64,000 bases of DNA from Punica granatum (GCF_007655135.1 NC_045129.1:10974001-11038000), one strand, 5' to 3'; shown: positions 21,944 to 34,319, counted from the stretch's first letter. A program made the numbers and translations. Notes: generated by a model not told the origin, from the sequence alone.

Positions 21944-24900
21944 TGTCAGCACCCCATTTCGGTCCACCGGCTCCAAATGGACAAAATCGTCACTTTGTCA
22001 CCTTGTATGAGGGAAGTATTTCCAGTAAATTGCTCGAGTATTCATGGCCTTTGAAAAATGGCATTTTTTCTAATTTAACGTCAATTTTATAAAAATGTTT
22101 TTTATGGGGTGTCTTTAAATTTCGCGTGCGTCGATGTCAATTTTCAAAATCCGGGAAGAAAACTCAAGGCCAGAAAAATGTTTTATTGCATAACATTGAT
22201 TCTTAAATTTTTCTGAACACAATGCCAGTCTCGGATCATTTTTTGAACATCCAATTGTAAAGACGAGATTTTAATTTCCACGCGCGTTAAATTTGAATTT
22301 TCGAATTTAAAAAAAAAGAAAAAAAAAGAAGTCAGGTCGGTCAGAGCTGGTCTGATCGACATGACATATGGGTCAGGGTCAGTCAGACCTTGTCTGACCG
22401 ACTGTGACCCCTTTCTTAAAAAAAAAAAAAGTCAAGGTCAAAGGCAACGGTCAACTTTGACCGTTGCCTCTCCATCCTCCCCCCTATTTTGTCCTCTTCT
22501 TCCTTCCTTTGGCCCCCGACTCTTCCTTCTTCTTCTTCCTTCTTCCTAAAAAAATCGAAAACCCTAATGAAAAAAAAAACGGAACCCTAGTCGCCACCTT
22601 CTTCACCTCTCTTCTTCTTTTCTTTCAATCGGATAAAAGGAAACCCGTAGCTTGTTTTGGAAAGAAAAAAATCGCAGCTCATTATGGAAAAAAAAGGGCA
22701 ACACATTCGGCAAGAAAAAAATAATAAAACCCTAAGCTCGCCCGGATTGAAGGGCCCGGATGAAACCCTAGCCGCGACTCCCCCACAAAGAACATCCGCT
22801 CTCTTGCTCTCTCTCCCTCTGGTTTTTTTTTTCGAAAAAAAGAAAAAGAAAGAAAAGAACCCATAGCTCGACTTGGAGAAGACGGGAACTTCCGAATTCC
22901 CTTAGCTCCTCGGTGTGACGACCCCACGACATGTCCCCAACGCTCATAGCTTGCTCTAGGATTCTACTCCCAGCCGACGCCCGAATTCCCTTGAGCTCGC
23001 GATCCCGTTAACTTCATCGATTCACCTCTTCTCCTCGGTTCCCTTCAACACTAACCGGGTGGGTTTCCATTTCTTTTGGGTCGTACAGGGAAGCCCGTGA
23101 CCAGCCAGCCCGTTCGTGCGCCCAACGGCCCAGTTCGCACGCGTCCAGCAGCTCGGCCCGCGCCCAGCGACACGGCCCAATCCGCCTCCATCGGTCCAAT
23201 CCAGTAGAGGTCCGGATCTCAGCCCGGTTCGGCCCAATCCAGCCCGGATCTCAGCCCATTTCGGTCCAGTAGACAATTCGGCCCAGTCTAGCCCAACTCG
23301 GCCCGTTTCGGCCCAATCCCTCAGCAGCCCAATTCGTCCAAAACTTCCTCTATTTACATAACTGCCCCCGTTCTTCTCAAACAAGGTAAATCCTCGACTT
23401 AGTGGCATGTTTAGGGCTCCAGTTTTTAATATTAATGTTTTCTTGGATGAATATGATATGAAATGAGCGTTATTGGGTAGCGTGGGTGATCGGATTTTTC
23501 CCGAACTCGATTTTACGAACTTTCTGTTTGTCACATTTCAGTCCAGACGACCCATTTTTATTTTCTCAAATATGTCCCGAATTTTAAAATTATTTTCAAC
23601 CAAGCCCTAGCCATTTTTATTATTTTCCAATCAGTCCTGGAATTTTCCAGAATTTTTCAATCATCCCAAGGAACTTTTCAAATTGTTTCAATTTAGTCCC
23701 GGGGCTATTTTCCGCCTTTTTAGATCTGTCCCGAATTTCAAAATTCCTTTCAGTCAAGTCCTAGCCATTTTTTATTATTTTCCAATCAGTCCAGGAATTT
23801 TCCAGAATTTTTCAATCATCCAAAGAAACGTTTCAAATTGTTTCAGTTTAGTCCCGGGGATAGTTTCCGACTTTTTAGATCTGTCCCGAATTTTAAAATT
23901 CCTTTCAGTCAAGTCCCAGCCATTTTTACCATTTTTCAATCGGTCCCTGAATTCTTCAGAATTTCTAAACCTATTCCGAGAACTTTTCATGTTATTTCAG
24001 TTCAGCCCCTGGGATATTTTTTCACTTTTCAAGTTAGGCCGAACTTTCAAATTCATTTCAAAAAAATCCTGGGATATTTTTAGTAAATTTTAAACTGTCC
24101 TGAATTTTTCCATAATTTTCAAATCAGTGCCTCGAACTTTATCCGAATTTTCAAATCAGTCCTTGTTCTTTTAAAATTATTCAATTTAGTCCCTGGATAT
24201 TTTCTAAAGATACCCAATCCTTTCCTACTTGGATTCCCGACGTGCCTGCCCCGCTCAAATAATTTTATTTCAGTAATTATATGTATATAACATGACAATG
24301 TGTGTTCTTTATGTTTTCTCGCTCCCATGAGTCGGTGCCGTTTTATCGATTCCATTAAATATTATGTTTGCGTATGTTTATATGTGCTTATCGTAGTTAT
24401 GGCGGCACTGGTTATGTAAAATATGTATGTTTATCGTGTTTGACGTGATAATGTGCTCTTGATCCGTGTTTAAATGCTTTATTTTCTCGTTTTAATCGAA
24501 ACCCCACATGAATCGGTTTAATAATGCAAATTCGACCTAAAATCAAAACTTTTAAATTTCAAGATGGTCGGAAATTAGAGTTTATCGGGTAGTCAATTAA
24601 TGGCTATTTCGACGACTCGAAATCCGTAGACTAAAGCATTCGGTAAATTTTTTAATTAACCTAAAATTCTACATACGGGATAATCGGGACATTAAATTTG
24701 GCTAAATTAAATTACTTGATTTCTTTAAATAAATTGTACGAACCGATTAACAATTTGTAATCACGTCGACAGTTCAAGAACTGTTAGCCATGCCCTTTTC
24801 AAATTCACAATTTCAAAATCACCAAGATACGTGCCACGTAATCTTGATTTTTTATATACACACATATTTTTCGATTCAAGGGCATGACTATCGGTTCTTG

Positions 24901-25974
24901 TCCTGTCATCACTCTATTATAGGTTTGTGTTTAGAACGGGTTAAAACATGGGAAAACGGACTAATCACAAACTCGGCATAATCAACATGGGCAAATAGTC
25001 AAGTAGAGGGTTAGATTTTGGGTTTTAGGTGAAAACACTCTTAATCTGTAAAAGCCATATTGCCACGATACAGAATAATCTAAAAATAACCCACACATTC
25101 GAGACTTGACTACAGACGTCATGTCTATCGGGTCCGCTTTAAATAATGTCGAATGTGACATACCCTATCCATCATCCCTTTTGTTTGTTATAAGGTAGGA
25201 CTTGTATGCCAATATACCCCGGTTAATAATCAATTAATTCACGTAAATTCGGCGATAATAAGAAACCCCATTTTTTGTTTATTTGAGCTTGCTTGATTAC
25301 ATTTTGCACTTGTTTGTTATGCGGATCGAGCCCGATCCTTTAGGACTCGATTCACACTGGGTCCAACGCCCTAACCTTCGATCACGGGGTCCAATGCCTC
25401 CATACACCGAGTGCGCATTTAATTTAATTTCCGGTCTTTTCCAAAATCATACGGTGAGCATGAGTGAAATAACAGCCGAACGCGAACTGACCGGGATTCA
25501 GTCATTGTAATTTATCTTTTATTTGAGAGAATAACGTAAGGGTTTTATGATGCATATTTATTCATGTAATAATCCCGGTCGGAGAGTGGGCGGTTCAAGT
25601 GTCTATTCGAATTTGCGGTGTCGAAACGGGCGAGTCGAGTGCAACCCTAAATCATGCGGTAAATAAATAAAATGGCAAGCCTAGCAAGTTAGAGTACCGA
25701 AAGGGCGTGTGGGATATAGGCCTTCACGTAATAGAACCCCCGAATTCGGAATTTTCGATTCCGTACAAGACCATTGCCTTAGCATACTAGGTGTATCCAT
25801 ACCCCTAGACCTGGGCGACTCACCGGCCCTCGACCTTCGGGTTGTAAACAGGTAGTGGCGACTCCTTCTCACGTGCGTCCGTCGCGCGTCCCCGGGAAGG
25901 TGGATACTCCCAAGCCACGTTGCATTTAGGCGCGCGCACGCGTGCCCCGACGAGACGAAATTCGGGTGCGCACA
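21944..25974 (+). repeat. Complete 3' LTR (4031 bp) of the Ogre-like element
   Basis: It starts TGTCAGCACCCCATTTCGGT and ends GGGTGCGCACA; the solo LTR at 51854-55155 has the same termini. The first roughly 610 bp (to 22554) are present only here. They include A-rich tracts and TGGTCTGA/GTCAGACC inverted motifs at 22330-22420. A GC-rich block with repeated CGGCCCAAT/CAGCCCGG words lies at 23100-23330. The base after the LTR starts CTCGA, the expected target duplication, whose partner was lost with the 5' end. Confidence 0.9.
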
Positions 25975-26345
25975 CTCGAAACCCTCCATCGTTATTGTTT
26001 TGAGCGAGGTTGTTGAGGATTGGAATACTGTTGGTCTCCGCTAGAAATATTGAGTGTCCAGACCAAAGTTTCAACCGTAAATTTGTCCATATCGAAGGGG
26101 ATGCGTCAGGGGGCATGCGCCCGGTTTTCACCGAGTATTTCAGACCATTTTTATTCGAAAGTATAGCAGAGGGTCTCTTCCTTAGACCGGTAGACAAGGC
26201 TCCTATTTCCACCAATTCAAGTGTCCTTTGTGAATTAATTTTGAAGCTTCTATATAGGTTGGGGATGACTATAATAAACTTGGCGATCCTATATATATTT
26301 TCTAAATGAAAGTATATAGAATTTTAAATATTGATACATTAATTC
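25975..26345. other. Unrecognised open segment just outside the LTR
   Basis: A stretch open on both strands. On the minus strand a frame from about 26260 down to 25985 reads, in part, LVEIGALSTGLRKRPSAIL, NGLKYSVKTGRMPPDASP and SIWTNLRLKLWSGHSIFLAE, and runs into the LTR, so the element may have landed in a coding sequence. On the plus strand 26010-26309 is also open (GDASGGMRPVFTEYF). I do not recognise either product. Confidence 0.35.
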
Positions 26346-27591
26346 TGATGCAAATTGTAGCACAACTTTAAAGGATCTAGTTCAAGTTCCAATTGGACCG
26401 GTTACGGAGCATGATCAAAGAAGTTTAAAAATGTACTCAAAGGCCCGATTCAAGAAATTTGGACTCAAGCAAATTCGTGGAGGCCCATTGGACGTGAACC
26501 ACGTGATCAACAAAGATGCATCAACATTATTCAAGTTCTTGAAGATTCCAGCCAAATCTATGATGCAGATGATTAATCTCATGATAATGTCATTTTTTAG
26601 AAGTTTCTAGAATATTTATTGAAGATCAAGAGAAGATATCATCAGATTTGTTGAAAGTTTAAATCTCATGGAGATATCCTAGAAATTTTATAGATTAAAT
26701 CATATCTTTATAAATACTTTAGATTTTATTTTCCTTACTTTACGAGGAGATATGGTCAGATTATGATTAATTTTGGTCTATATATTCTCATCTTAGTCAA
26801 TTTTAAATTGATGCGATCCCTGCCAAGAATGACGAGACCTGACAACAAAAGGATCCCGAGATCGTTTTATAATCAGAATTGATTGACAAACCTTCGACCC
26901 ATTGTTTACAACATAAACAAGAACCTTTATATAACTGACCTCAATCAGTTATTTATTGCAAAACAAGAAACTCAGTATAGGAAGACGCCACAAACGGTGG
27001 TGGAAATCTGTTTGATAAGTCGATGATAAACGCCACGAAAATTTTCGATAAGTTTGAATTAGTTTTTCAAGAATCAAAGAAAATACTATCACGATTTTCT
27101 GAATATTCATCTTTTAAAAATTGACTAAGATGAGTATATATAGATCAAAACTAATCCTAATTTGGCCATATCTCATCGTAAAGTAAGGAAAATAAAATTT
27201 AAAGTATCTATAGAGATATGATTTAATCTATAAAGATATGAAATATAAATATTCTTAGGATATTTCCATGAGAATTAAACTTTAAACAAATATGATGATA
27301 TCTTCTCTTAATCTTCAACAAATATTCTAGAAACTTCTAGAAATTGGTATTATCATGGGATTAATCCTCTGCATTATAGACTTGACTGGAATCTTCAAGA
27401 ACTTGAATAATATTGATGCATCTTTGTTGATCACGTGGTTCATGTCTAATGGGCCTCAACGAATTTGCTTGAGCCCAAACCTTTTGAATCATGCTGTTAA
27501 GTACATCTTTAAACTTCTTTGTTCGTGCTAACATAACCGGTCTAATTGGAACTTGAACAGATACTTTAAAGTTGTGCTACAATTTGCATCA
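26346..27591. repeat. Large inverted repeat, ~465-bp arms, ~300-bp spacer
   Basis: The left arm 26346-26808 starts TGATGCAAATTGTAGCAC. The right arm 27113-27591 is its reverse complement, with roughly 85% identity by eye. Shared words include CACGTGATCAACAAAGATGC, TTCAAGTTCTTGAAGATTCC and TTTTATTTTCCTTACTTTAC. Near the inner edge of each arm is a TATATA stretch before CTCATCTTAGTC. This could be two LTR-like copies in opposite orientation or a foldback transposon. Transcribed through, it would form a long hairpin. Confidence 0.85.
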
Positions 27592-28076
27592 AATTATTTG
27601 AATTTTTTAATAAATGTGGGCAACAACGAATAAGTTCCTTTAAACTAAATTGAGCGAAAAATAAACACGATTTCATACACTTCAAAATTTTTATTCACAT
27701 TGTCACGTTAAATTAAAGTCAGGAATATACACAGTACAGTGCACTACTTGCAGACTTATTAGAGAGCTAAGTTGATATATCGCACTTTATTGGCTTTGGT
27801 TCGTGATATGTTACATATAACAACTGCGTTCTATGATATATATATTCAATTTCATGGCAGGGAAAGTTGTGGGATTAAAAGAAAGAATAAAATCAAGATT
27901 TAAAAAATTAATTTCTAGCAGGGTAAATCATCCCATAATTCATATGTTTGTATTTTCTCAGTAAGCTTTCATATGTTTATGTTTAACTTCCCTTCTTCGG
28001 TTCTACAATTTATTTTAAATTTCAATTAAAAGATTCGACCTATTTTCTCAGAACAAATTGGCCAAGTACGTAAACA
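27592..28076. other. AT-rich spacer
   Basis: No gene, repeat structure or RNA gene recognised. Confidence 0.4.
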
Positions 28077-28087
28077 AGTGGCATTTT

Positions 28088-28267
28088 TTTGGTATGAATC
28101 CCGGTAACTGGAAGCTTAATTGGGCATTGACTAATCTAGTCAAACCGGGTTGGCTCATAATGGGTAAAGTTCTCCCAGCACAGATTTTCTGCATTCATAA
28201 GGATTCGAACTCGAGATCTTGGTTAAGCGGAATAAATGCTGAATTATTTGAACCAACCCACGTTAAT
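28088..28267 (-). mobile_element. SINE copy with 11-bp target duplication
   Basis: Flanked by AGTGGCATTTT at 28077-28087 and 28268-28278. The minus strand reads tRNA-derived head, then ATCTCGAGTTCGAATCC (B-box-like), ending in an A-tract (Ts at 28084-28090). It belongs to the same family as the copies at 40343, 42871 and 55481. Confidence 0.85.
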
Positions 28268-28431
28268 AGTGGCATTTTATATAAAAGAAATTATTCTAGA
28301 TTCATGTGAAGGAGGGGGAAGTATGGTGGTTTCTTCCACTCTCACCCACCCTTCCTGTTCTCCTTTTTTTTAATTATTTTTAATTCTTAAGTTTATATTT
28401 ATATATTTATATTTATTTTAAGTATACGGAC

Positions 28432-28620
28432 TTTTTTACGGTATGAATCACCACATATCCGAACATTCCATGAGTCCAATTGTTGAGCGAGGTCAACACA
28501 TCAAAGAATAAATCTCTCCCAATCGTGATTCTTTTCCAAATTACAAGACTTACATTCGAAACTTTAATTAATCAAAACAAGCGTTGAATTATTTAAAACT
28601 AACCCACGTTGGTTGAAAAG
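28432..28620 (-). mobile_element. Diverged SINE copy, same family
   Basis: It keeps the order ACGGTATGAATCACC … CAAGACTTACATTCGAAAC … AACTAACCCACGTTGGTT seen, in reverse orientation, in the better copies. The promoter boxes are eroded and no clear target duplication is visible. Confidence 0.6.
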
Positions 28621-28639
28621 CTATTTCAATTTATCACCA

Positions 28640-29292
28640 ATTTAAATTGTTTCTTCTTATTTTGACATTATAAATATTCTTATTATTTGGTGGAACGCAA
28701 AGTTACGATAACCTATTGATTGAGACTAATTATCGTTTAGATATACTTCGTTGTAATGTGTCCCAAGACTAATGAATTTGAAAATCCTACTGCGAGTAAA
28801 ATTCGTCCACTTAAAATTAGCGGGAGACTTAAGACTTATTATATTACGATTATGATTTTGAATTAGAAATATTAAAAAGTCAAATGAAGATTAGCTTGGA
28901 GAAATATTGCCTTTTATATTGATGAAAATTAATTAGTACAATCTTTTGAAAATTTGAATTATTTATTATCAATCGACGATTTATAATTTTTACAAATAAG
29001 TAGTTTTATCATTAGTTTCAGTTTTACTCTATATTTGATACTGTATAAAGTACTATGTTAAACTAAAAAATTAAAGGAAAATTTTTTCAACCCCCACGCG
29101 GTGCCCTAGTATATATATAAACACATATACGTCAATTTTCTTTTTCTTTTGGGTGTTATTTATTTATTTATTTATTGCTTGGAAAGACATTCACACATAT
29201 AGATTTGTTTAGGTAAATGATAATTTTCAACTCAAAATGTAGGAAAACGAATGATGCTATTTTCATAAATTATTAGTTACTAATGAACAATT
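28640..29292. other. AT-rich spacer
   Basis: No gene recognised. A TTTA tetranucleotide run lies at about 29158-29177. Confidence 0.4.
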
Positions 29293-30010
29293 AGTTGATA
29301 CCTCCGCATTGAGCAGTAATTTTATATGACGATTGAAAATAGCTAATCAACACAAGACTTACAAATGAATATAGATTTTTTTAAAAATCAAACCTACAGA
29401 TGCTACTGTGCACATATATATATATATATATATTACAAATTGTGATAATGAGAATCTAAAAATGAAAAATTATGCGACAAATAAGTATTCATCTAGTCTT
29501 ACGAAATACAACATTAAGAGATAACAATCATGTAATTTATACATATAGATATATGTAGAGGTACGTAGAAAGAGTGAGAGATATCATAAGATATAGGGTG
29601 TGGGAAAAAATTTCGTGAGTAGAATGATCACGTATAAATTGAATTACTATGTCTTCTATATATAGGATATTTAGCATATTAAATTTAAAAGAACATTGCA
29701 TATCTCGAAAAATTCTTTTTTGTCATAGAGAAAATTTTTAGTTTTTCTAAAAAATTCATTAACTATATATTATCACATACAATTAATACAGACACATCTT
29801 CAAAACACTTTGAATATGTCACAAATAAAATATAGTACTGGTTCATTTAACCGGACTTGAAAGGCAATCAATGTGGAGCTGAGGTTTACATTTGGCTTAT
29901 ACGGTGCAACTACATCTTGCCTCTCAACTTCTATTATAATATATAAAAATTGAGAACCGCTTATCAAATGTCGTCTTCTGGAAACCTTCAATTCGTGATT
30001 AATCGCCTTT
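29293..30010. repeat. Dispersed repeat, copy 1
   Basis: It is related to 33738-34250. Both have TAGTTGAT…CTCCGC at the left, AATCAACACA…GACTTA, ATTTAGCATATT, ATAAAATATAGTA and GGAGCTGAGG near the right end, with identity around two thirds by eye. Probably an old non-autonomous transposon; no coding capacity. Confidence 0.6.
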
Positions 30011-30529
30011 TGGAATGCTTAAAAATTTTAATTTTTTAAATGAGATAATTGTAATTGTCTATTTTACCCCGTCTTCCTAAATGAATAAATGAATTTGATC
30101 TCATTTTCTAATTGGACTAAAATTCACTAATTATATCTAATTAGTCCAAATTATTTGTATACATTAAGACGCTTTCTTGAAAAATGAAAAAAAAAATCAC
30201 TCGAGAACTTGAAAAGGCATATTAAGATGTAAACTCTTCTTTGTACACTATAATTGTCTTCATGCTAAGAGTACTATAAATGGAGATATTCTTCCCGAAT
30301 TAAGCATATAAAGTTAATTTTGTAGATGACCCCTCTTTTTTTTCTAAAATTTCTCCATCCTTCTTTGGTCCCAATTCACCCGCCCCTCCCACTCCAAGTG
30401 CATCTGATATATTTGTGTGTTTATATATGCATATATACATTTATTTATATATATATATATATATTAGAATGTTTATGCATTTTCTTAAATTATTAATATT
30501 TTGATAACTTTTGAATATAAAGTTGACCT
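30011..30529. other. AT-rich spacer, probably Helitron interior
   Basis: No gene recognised. It contains (TA)n near 30441-30463. If the Helitron-like end at 30561 is real, part of this is its body. Confidence 0.35.
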
Positions 30530-30561
30530 CATGTTCGTGCAACGCATGAATTAACACCTAG
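30530..30561 (+). mobile_element. Helitron-like 3' terminus
   Basis: A short hairpin (CGTGC AAC GCATG) is followed 9 bp later by CTAG and then T, the CTRR|T end of plant Helitrons. The 5' end was not located. Confidence 0.5.
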
Positions 30562-30639
30562 TTTATATATTATAATGATTAATCTTCTGAATTATTTTGT
30601 TAACCTTCTGAATGTGCTTTCTTATAGTCTGCACCACCC

Positions 30640-30830
30640 GGTACCTAGAAGTTCCAACGGTCGTACTCGTAACTAATCCCAATTCAAGATAGGTCGGCCA
30701 AATAAGGACAACACTCTTTCACATGTTAATTTTCTCCATTTACTAGGTTCGAATATGAGATCTTATTTTAGGAAATGTAATGCTGAACTACTTGTACTAA
30801 CCCATATTGGTTCTCAACTTCTTGTTATGG
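30640..30830 (-). mobile_element. Diverged SINE copy, same family
   Basis: It retains TAGGTTCGAATATGAGATCTTATTT and GCTGAACTACTTGTACTAAC, then CCATATTGGTT, matching the 5' half of the family in reverse orientation. It is eroded at its 3' end. Confidence 0.55.
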
Positions 30831-31139
30831 ATGCTTAAGGTGTGAATCTTAATAACCGGGTTCTTCTATCAGGATCAATTTTAAAATGTTGGTAGGATTA
30901 ATTTTTTCCTCCAATTAATTGAGACTCACGGAGCTTATAAAGACGCTAATATTTTACATGGTAAGTGCACTGGTTCCATGCTTTATTACCCAAGAAAAAG
31001 TCACTGGCCTAAAAAAAATAAAATAAATAAAATAAAAAAGAACATTTGGGTAAATGGCAAACCTAATTTGGACTTTGATCAAGTTGATGATGTATAAGAA
31101 TTTTCATTCTAATAATCTGTGATTTTCACCAAAAGTGCA

Positions 31140-31850
31140 CGGCATCAATATTTATCTCCTTTTTGATTAAATTCTTCAACCATATGCTATATATAATTAT
31201 ACAAATTATATTTACAAACTAATCTTTATTCCATTATGTGAAGTAGTGAAGCGATGTTGCATTTATTTTTTTCATATAAAGTAATTTTCTAATTGGAGAT
31301 CAGGCCCAATCAGGCTGGAGCATTCAAACCTACTCCTAGAACAGAGATTTAGGAAGATTCGATTGGATTTATTAAACAGTTATAATGCACCAATGCGTGG
31401 CTCTAAATTTCTGTATTTGTTAAAGGATGACCTTCATGGTGGTTCTCGTGGGCAATTAATTTTATCGGATCGGTTTAAATATATATCCAGTTGGTAGAAT
31501 CTAAATGCCCTAGAAAGCTAGCTATCTAACTCGGCAGAGGTGCCAACCAATCACGAAATCATTGTTTAACGCAAGTGAAAATATTTCGGTTAATAAAAAA
31601 GATGAAGGTATGTAGAATTTGTTACTCAAATTTAGCATGTGAATGAGATTAAAGAAGAGCATATGTTGGATATGTCAACAAGGCATTGGTGCTAATATAC
31701 ACTATTACTGAAGAAACATATGTACACCACTAAAATTATAGTTATAACATTCAATACGTAATGGTTATAATTATGTGATCTCGAGTATACTTATAATGGG
31801 AAGAATTACGGTCTAAACATATAATAAAAAAAAATCCAGTCTAAACATGC
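31140..31850. repeat. Local duplication block, copy A (left part)
   Basis: It is collinear with 61085-61950 and, in part, with 58673-59150. Shared landmarks: TTCAACCATA…AATTATACAA, GGTCCTAATC/GGCCCAATCAGGCT, TTATTAAACA, GCACCAA, CTCTA…TTTCT.TATTTGTT, ATCACGAAATCATTGTTTAA, GAAGGTATGTA, GTTGGATATGTCAA and ATTGGTGCTAATATACACT. No coding frame is kept, so this is duplicated non-coding DNA. It continues at 36930-37223. Confidence 0.75.
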
Positions 31851-32285
31851 CAAAATATTCTTATAAATATCGTAAAAGGGGTCACGATTAAATGTTAGAA
31901 ATCTAACCTAAATGTCATCTATATATATGTGTGTGTGGGTGGGTTTTTATATAATGACACCGTGTTACGGTGATATGAAATCTCCACTCATTATACCTAG
32001 TCTCCGAGTCAATTCCCCAATCTCATCCGAGCCCCCTAGGGTACCAAATATAAATTAGAGTACCAAATTTTCACCCAATTTTAGTGCTTCAGTTGTATTT
32101 CTTTGTACATAAAAACTTATAGAAAGTCATTCACAAAAAAAAAAAAATTATAGAAGTTTCCATTACAAAATGCAGTCCTCTAAAACGAGTATAGAAATCT
32201 CTACATCAAAGTTAAACATTTTTAATGCCTGAAATCCATTCTGGAGTAGGGTGAGAGGGTTTGTAGGGACCATTTGGATTGTAAA
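31851..32285. other. Spacer between duplication block and tandem array
   Basis: No gene recognised. A (TG)n-like run lies at about 31926-31944 and an A-run near 32140. Confidence 0.4.
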
Positions 32286-32746
32286 TTGTACAATTTACAG
32301 TACTTCATTGGTTAGACATTTAGTACAAGGAAAATGAAATGGAGAAATGGAGTACCATACATTCCTTTGCGCAGTACTAAAATTGACTGTAAGTGCGTTA
32401 TTTCTATTGAAAAGCTTGATACTTTAAAATTTCGGTGTTGTATTTGGTTTTATGTTGATATTGCTAAATTTTATATAATTACAATACTTTATAAGTGCGA
32501 CATTTAGTACAAGAAAAATGAATTGGAATGCCATATATTAGATTTATAGTACAAAATTAGCATAGCTGTAGTAATTCTACTCAAAGGTGAATATTTTGAA
32601 AATTCTTTGTTGTACTGACCTCCTAAACTAATAGTACTAAATTATATATAATTAAAGTGCTTTGTTAGTTGGGTATTTACTACAGAGGAAATGAATTGAA
32701 GTGCCATCGTTTCTTTCATACGACACTAAAATTGACTTCTATTCAA

Positions 32747-33076
32747 ATAGGGTTAATTGCGTCAAAAATCACGAATTTTCATGTTTTTTCAAACCTAACA
32801 TGAATTTCATTTTCCCCCATAAAAATGCATAATCCGTCCACAAATTCGTCCATTTCAGTGAGGCACGGTAATGGCTAGGGACATGGCAAACGGAATACTC
32901 GGTGGCAATTGATGGAGCTTTGATATATAGCTGAGACAAAATAACGAACTTTCGGTATTTTTTCAAATCCAGTATGAACTATATTTTTTGTTCTATATCT
33001 ATCAACCAACGGAGGTCTATATGGTTGTGGATGTATTTATTAGATGAATTGGTTAATTGAATGAATTGGGATATGT
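32747..33076. other. Inserted sequence left of the Mutator-like MITE
   Basis: It contains GGGTTAATTGCGTCAAAAAT and two related phrases (CATG..TTTTTTCAAA…CTAACATGAA and GGTATTTTTTCAAATCCAGT), suggesting a partly palindromic non-autonomous DNA element. No coding capacity. Confidence 0.4.
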
Positions 33077-33085
33077 ATTTTGTAA

Positions 33086-33499
33086 GGGTAAATTGCACTG
33101 GTGGTCCAAAAAGTTTTACAAATGTTTCAATGTGGTACAAAAGGTTTTTTTTGCTACTTGATGGTATAAAATGTTTTAAAGTTGTTTTAGTATAGTACAA
33201 ACCGTCATTTCGCTATTGACGCCGTCAAGCCGTCCTTTACAAGATCTGTAAATTTTGCACCATCATGTAACTTACGTAAAACATTTTGTACTATTAAGTT
33301 ACAACTTCAAAACATTTTGCACCATCATGTAACGTCCCACAAAAACTGATTTTGCACCATCAGCGTCAATGGCGAGATGACGGTTTGTACTATACTGAAA
33401 CAACTTTAAAATATTTTGTACCATCAAGTAGCAAAAAAAACTTTTTGTACCATATTGAAACATTTGTAAAATTTTTTGGACCACCAGTGCAATTTACCC
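33086..33499. mobile_element. Mutator-like foldback MITE with 9-bp target duplication
   Basis: It is bordered by ATTTTGTAA at 33077-33085 and 33500-33508. Terminal inverted repeats start GGGTAAATTGCACTGGTGG and extend for about 150 bp (to the ATTGACGC region) with few mismatches. The 9-bp duplication and long inverted repeats are Mutator traits. No transposase; 414 bp. Confidence 0.92.
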
Positions 33500-33737
33500 A
33501 TTTTGTAATGGCATATGTATCTGGGGAAGGCATATGTAATCGATTGAATATTTTGGAATGAAAGAGTTGTTATTGTCTAGTGCTAAATTTGACATAGTTA
33601 AGAGTACTTTATCAGTGTGGCATTAGTACAAAGAAAATAACTTGAAGTAACTTATAGTCCTTCAGATAGTACTAAAATTGACTATAAGTGGAGTATATCT
33701 ACTCAAAGGTTGTATTTTAAAAATTTTATTGTTGTAT

Positions 33738-34250
33738 TGACCTTTAAAGCTAACTAGTTGATCTCCGCGAGTAGCTTGATAATTTCTCATTTTTTTAGAA
33801 AATAGATGATCAACACATGTGACTTATAAATTAATATAGATAAAAATATATAAAAAGCACCCATATAGGTAAAATCATGAACCCAATAAATAAAATACGT
33901 ACTCTAGACATATAAAGCGAAAAATATGCTTATAAAGAGACCGTAATCTTATAATATGTATCGGGCTTAGGAAATAGAACGACGATGAATAAAATGAATT
34001 TTTTCGGGTATTTATAGATAATTTAGCATATTGAACTCGAAGTATATACGTATTTCAATGAGTTCTTTCTGATTATCAAGGAAAATTTTAATTTTTCAAA
34101 AACAATTTATTATATATTATTACATGTAGATAATCTAGACAATTTTTAACATTATAACACCAATAAAATATAGTATATATTCATTTAAATAAAAATGAAA
34201 TGTCAATTTATGCGGAGCTGAGGGTTATCAAATGAAATAATTCAAATAAT
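33738..34250. repeat. Dispersed repeat, copy 2 (inserted in the tandem array)
   Basis: Related to 29293-30010 (landmarks given there). It begins CTAGTTGATCTCCGCGAG directly after a unit of the 175-bp array. The leftmost CTAG preceded by A would fit a minus-strand Helitron end, but the hairpin is weak. Confidence 0.55.
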
Positions 34251-34319
34251 CAATAATATCTTACTAGGACTTGAGGGTTCTTAAATAGAGTTCCAATAAC
34301 GTTTTCACTCTTCCGCTTT

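Larger units (their letters stand above)
13155..25974 (+). mobile_element. Large Ogre/Tat-like LTR retrotransposon, non-autonomous
   Basis: Two direct repeats of about 3.4 kb (13154-16566 and 22555-25974), nearly identical by eye, are LTRs. The 3' LTR is complete at 4031 bp (21944-25974), TGTCAGCACC to GTGCGCACA. A primer site complementary to tRNA-Arg follows the 5' LTR and a polypurine tract precedes the 3' LTR, so the element reads on the plus strand. LTR length, tRNA-Arg priming and a tandem array before the polypurine tract are all known traits of the Ogre/Tat lineage of Ty3/gypsy. The interior is only about 5.4 kb, with no RT, integrase or protease motif, so it must have relied on proteins from another copy. 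Confidence 0.85.
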
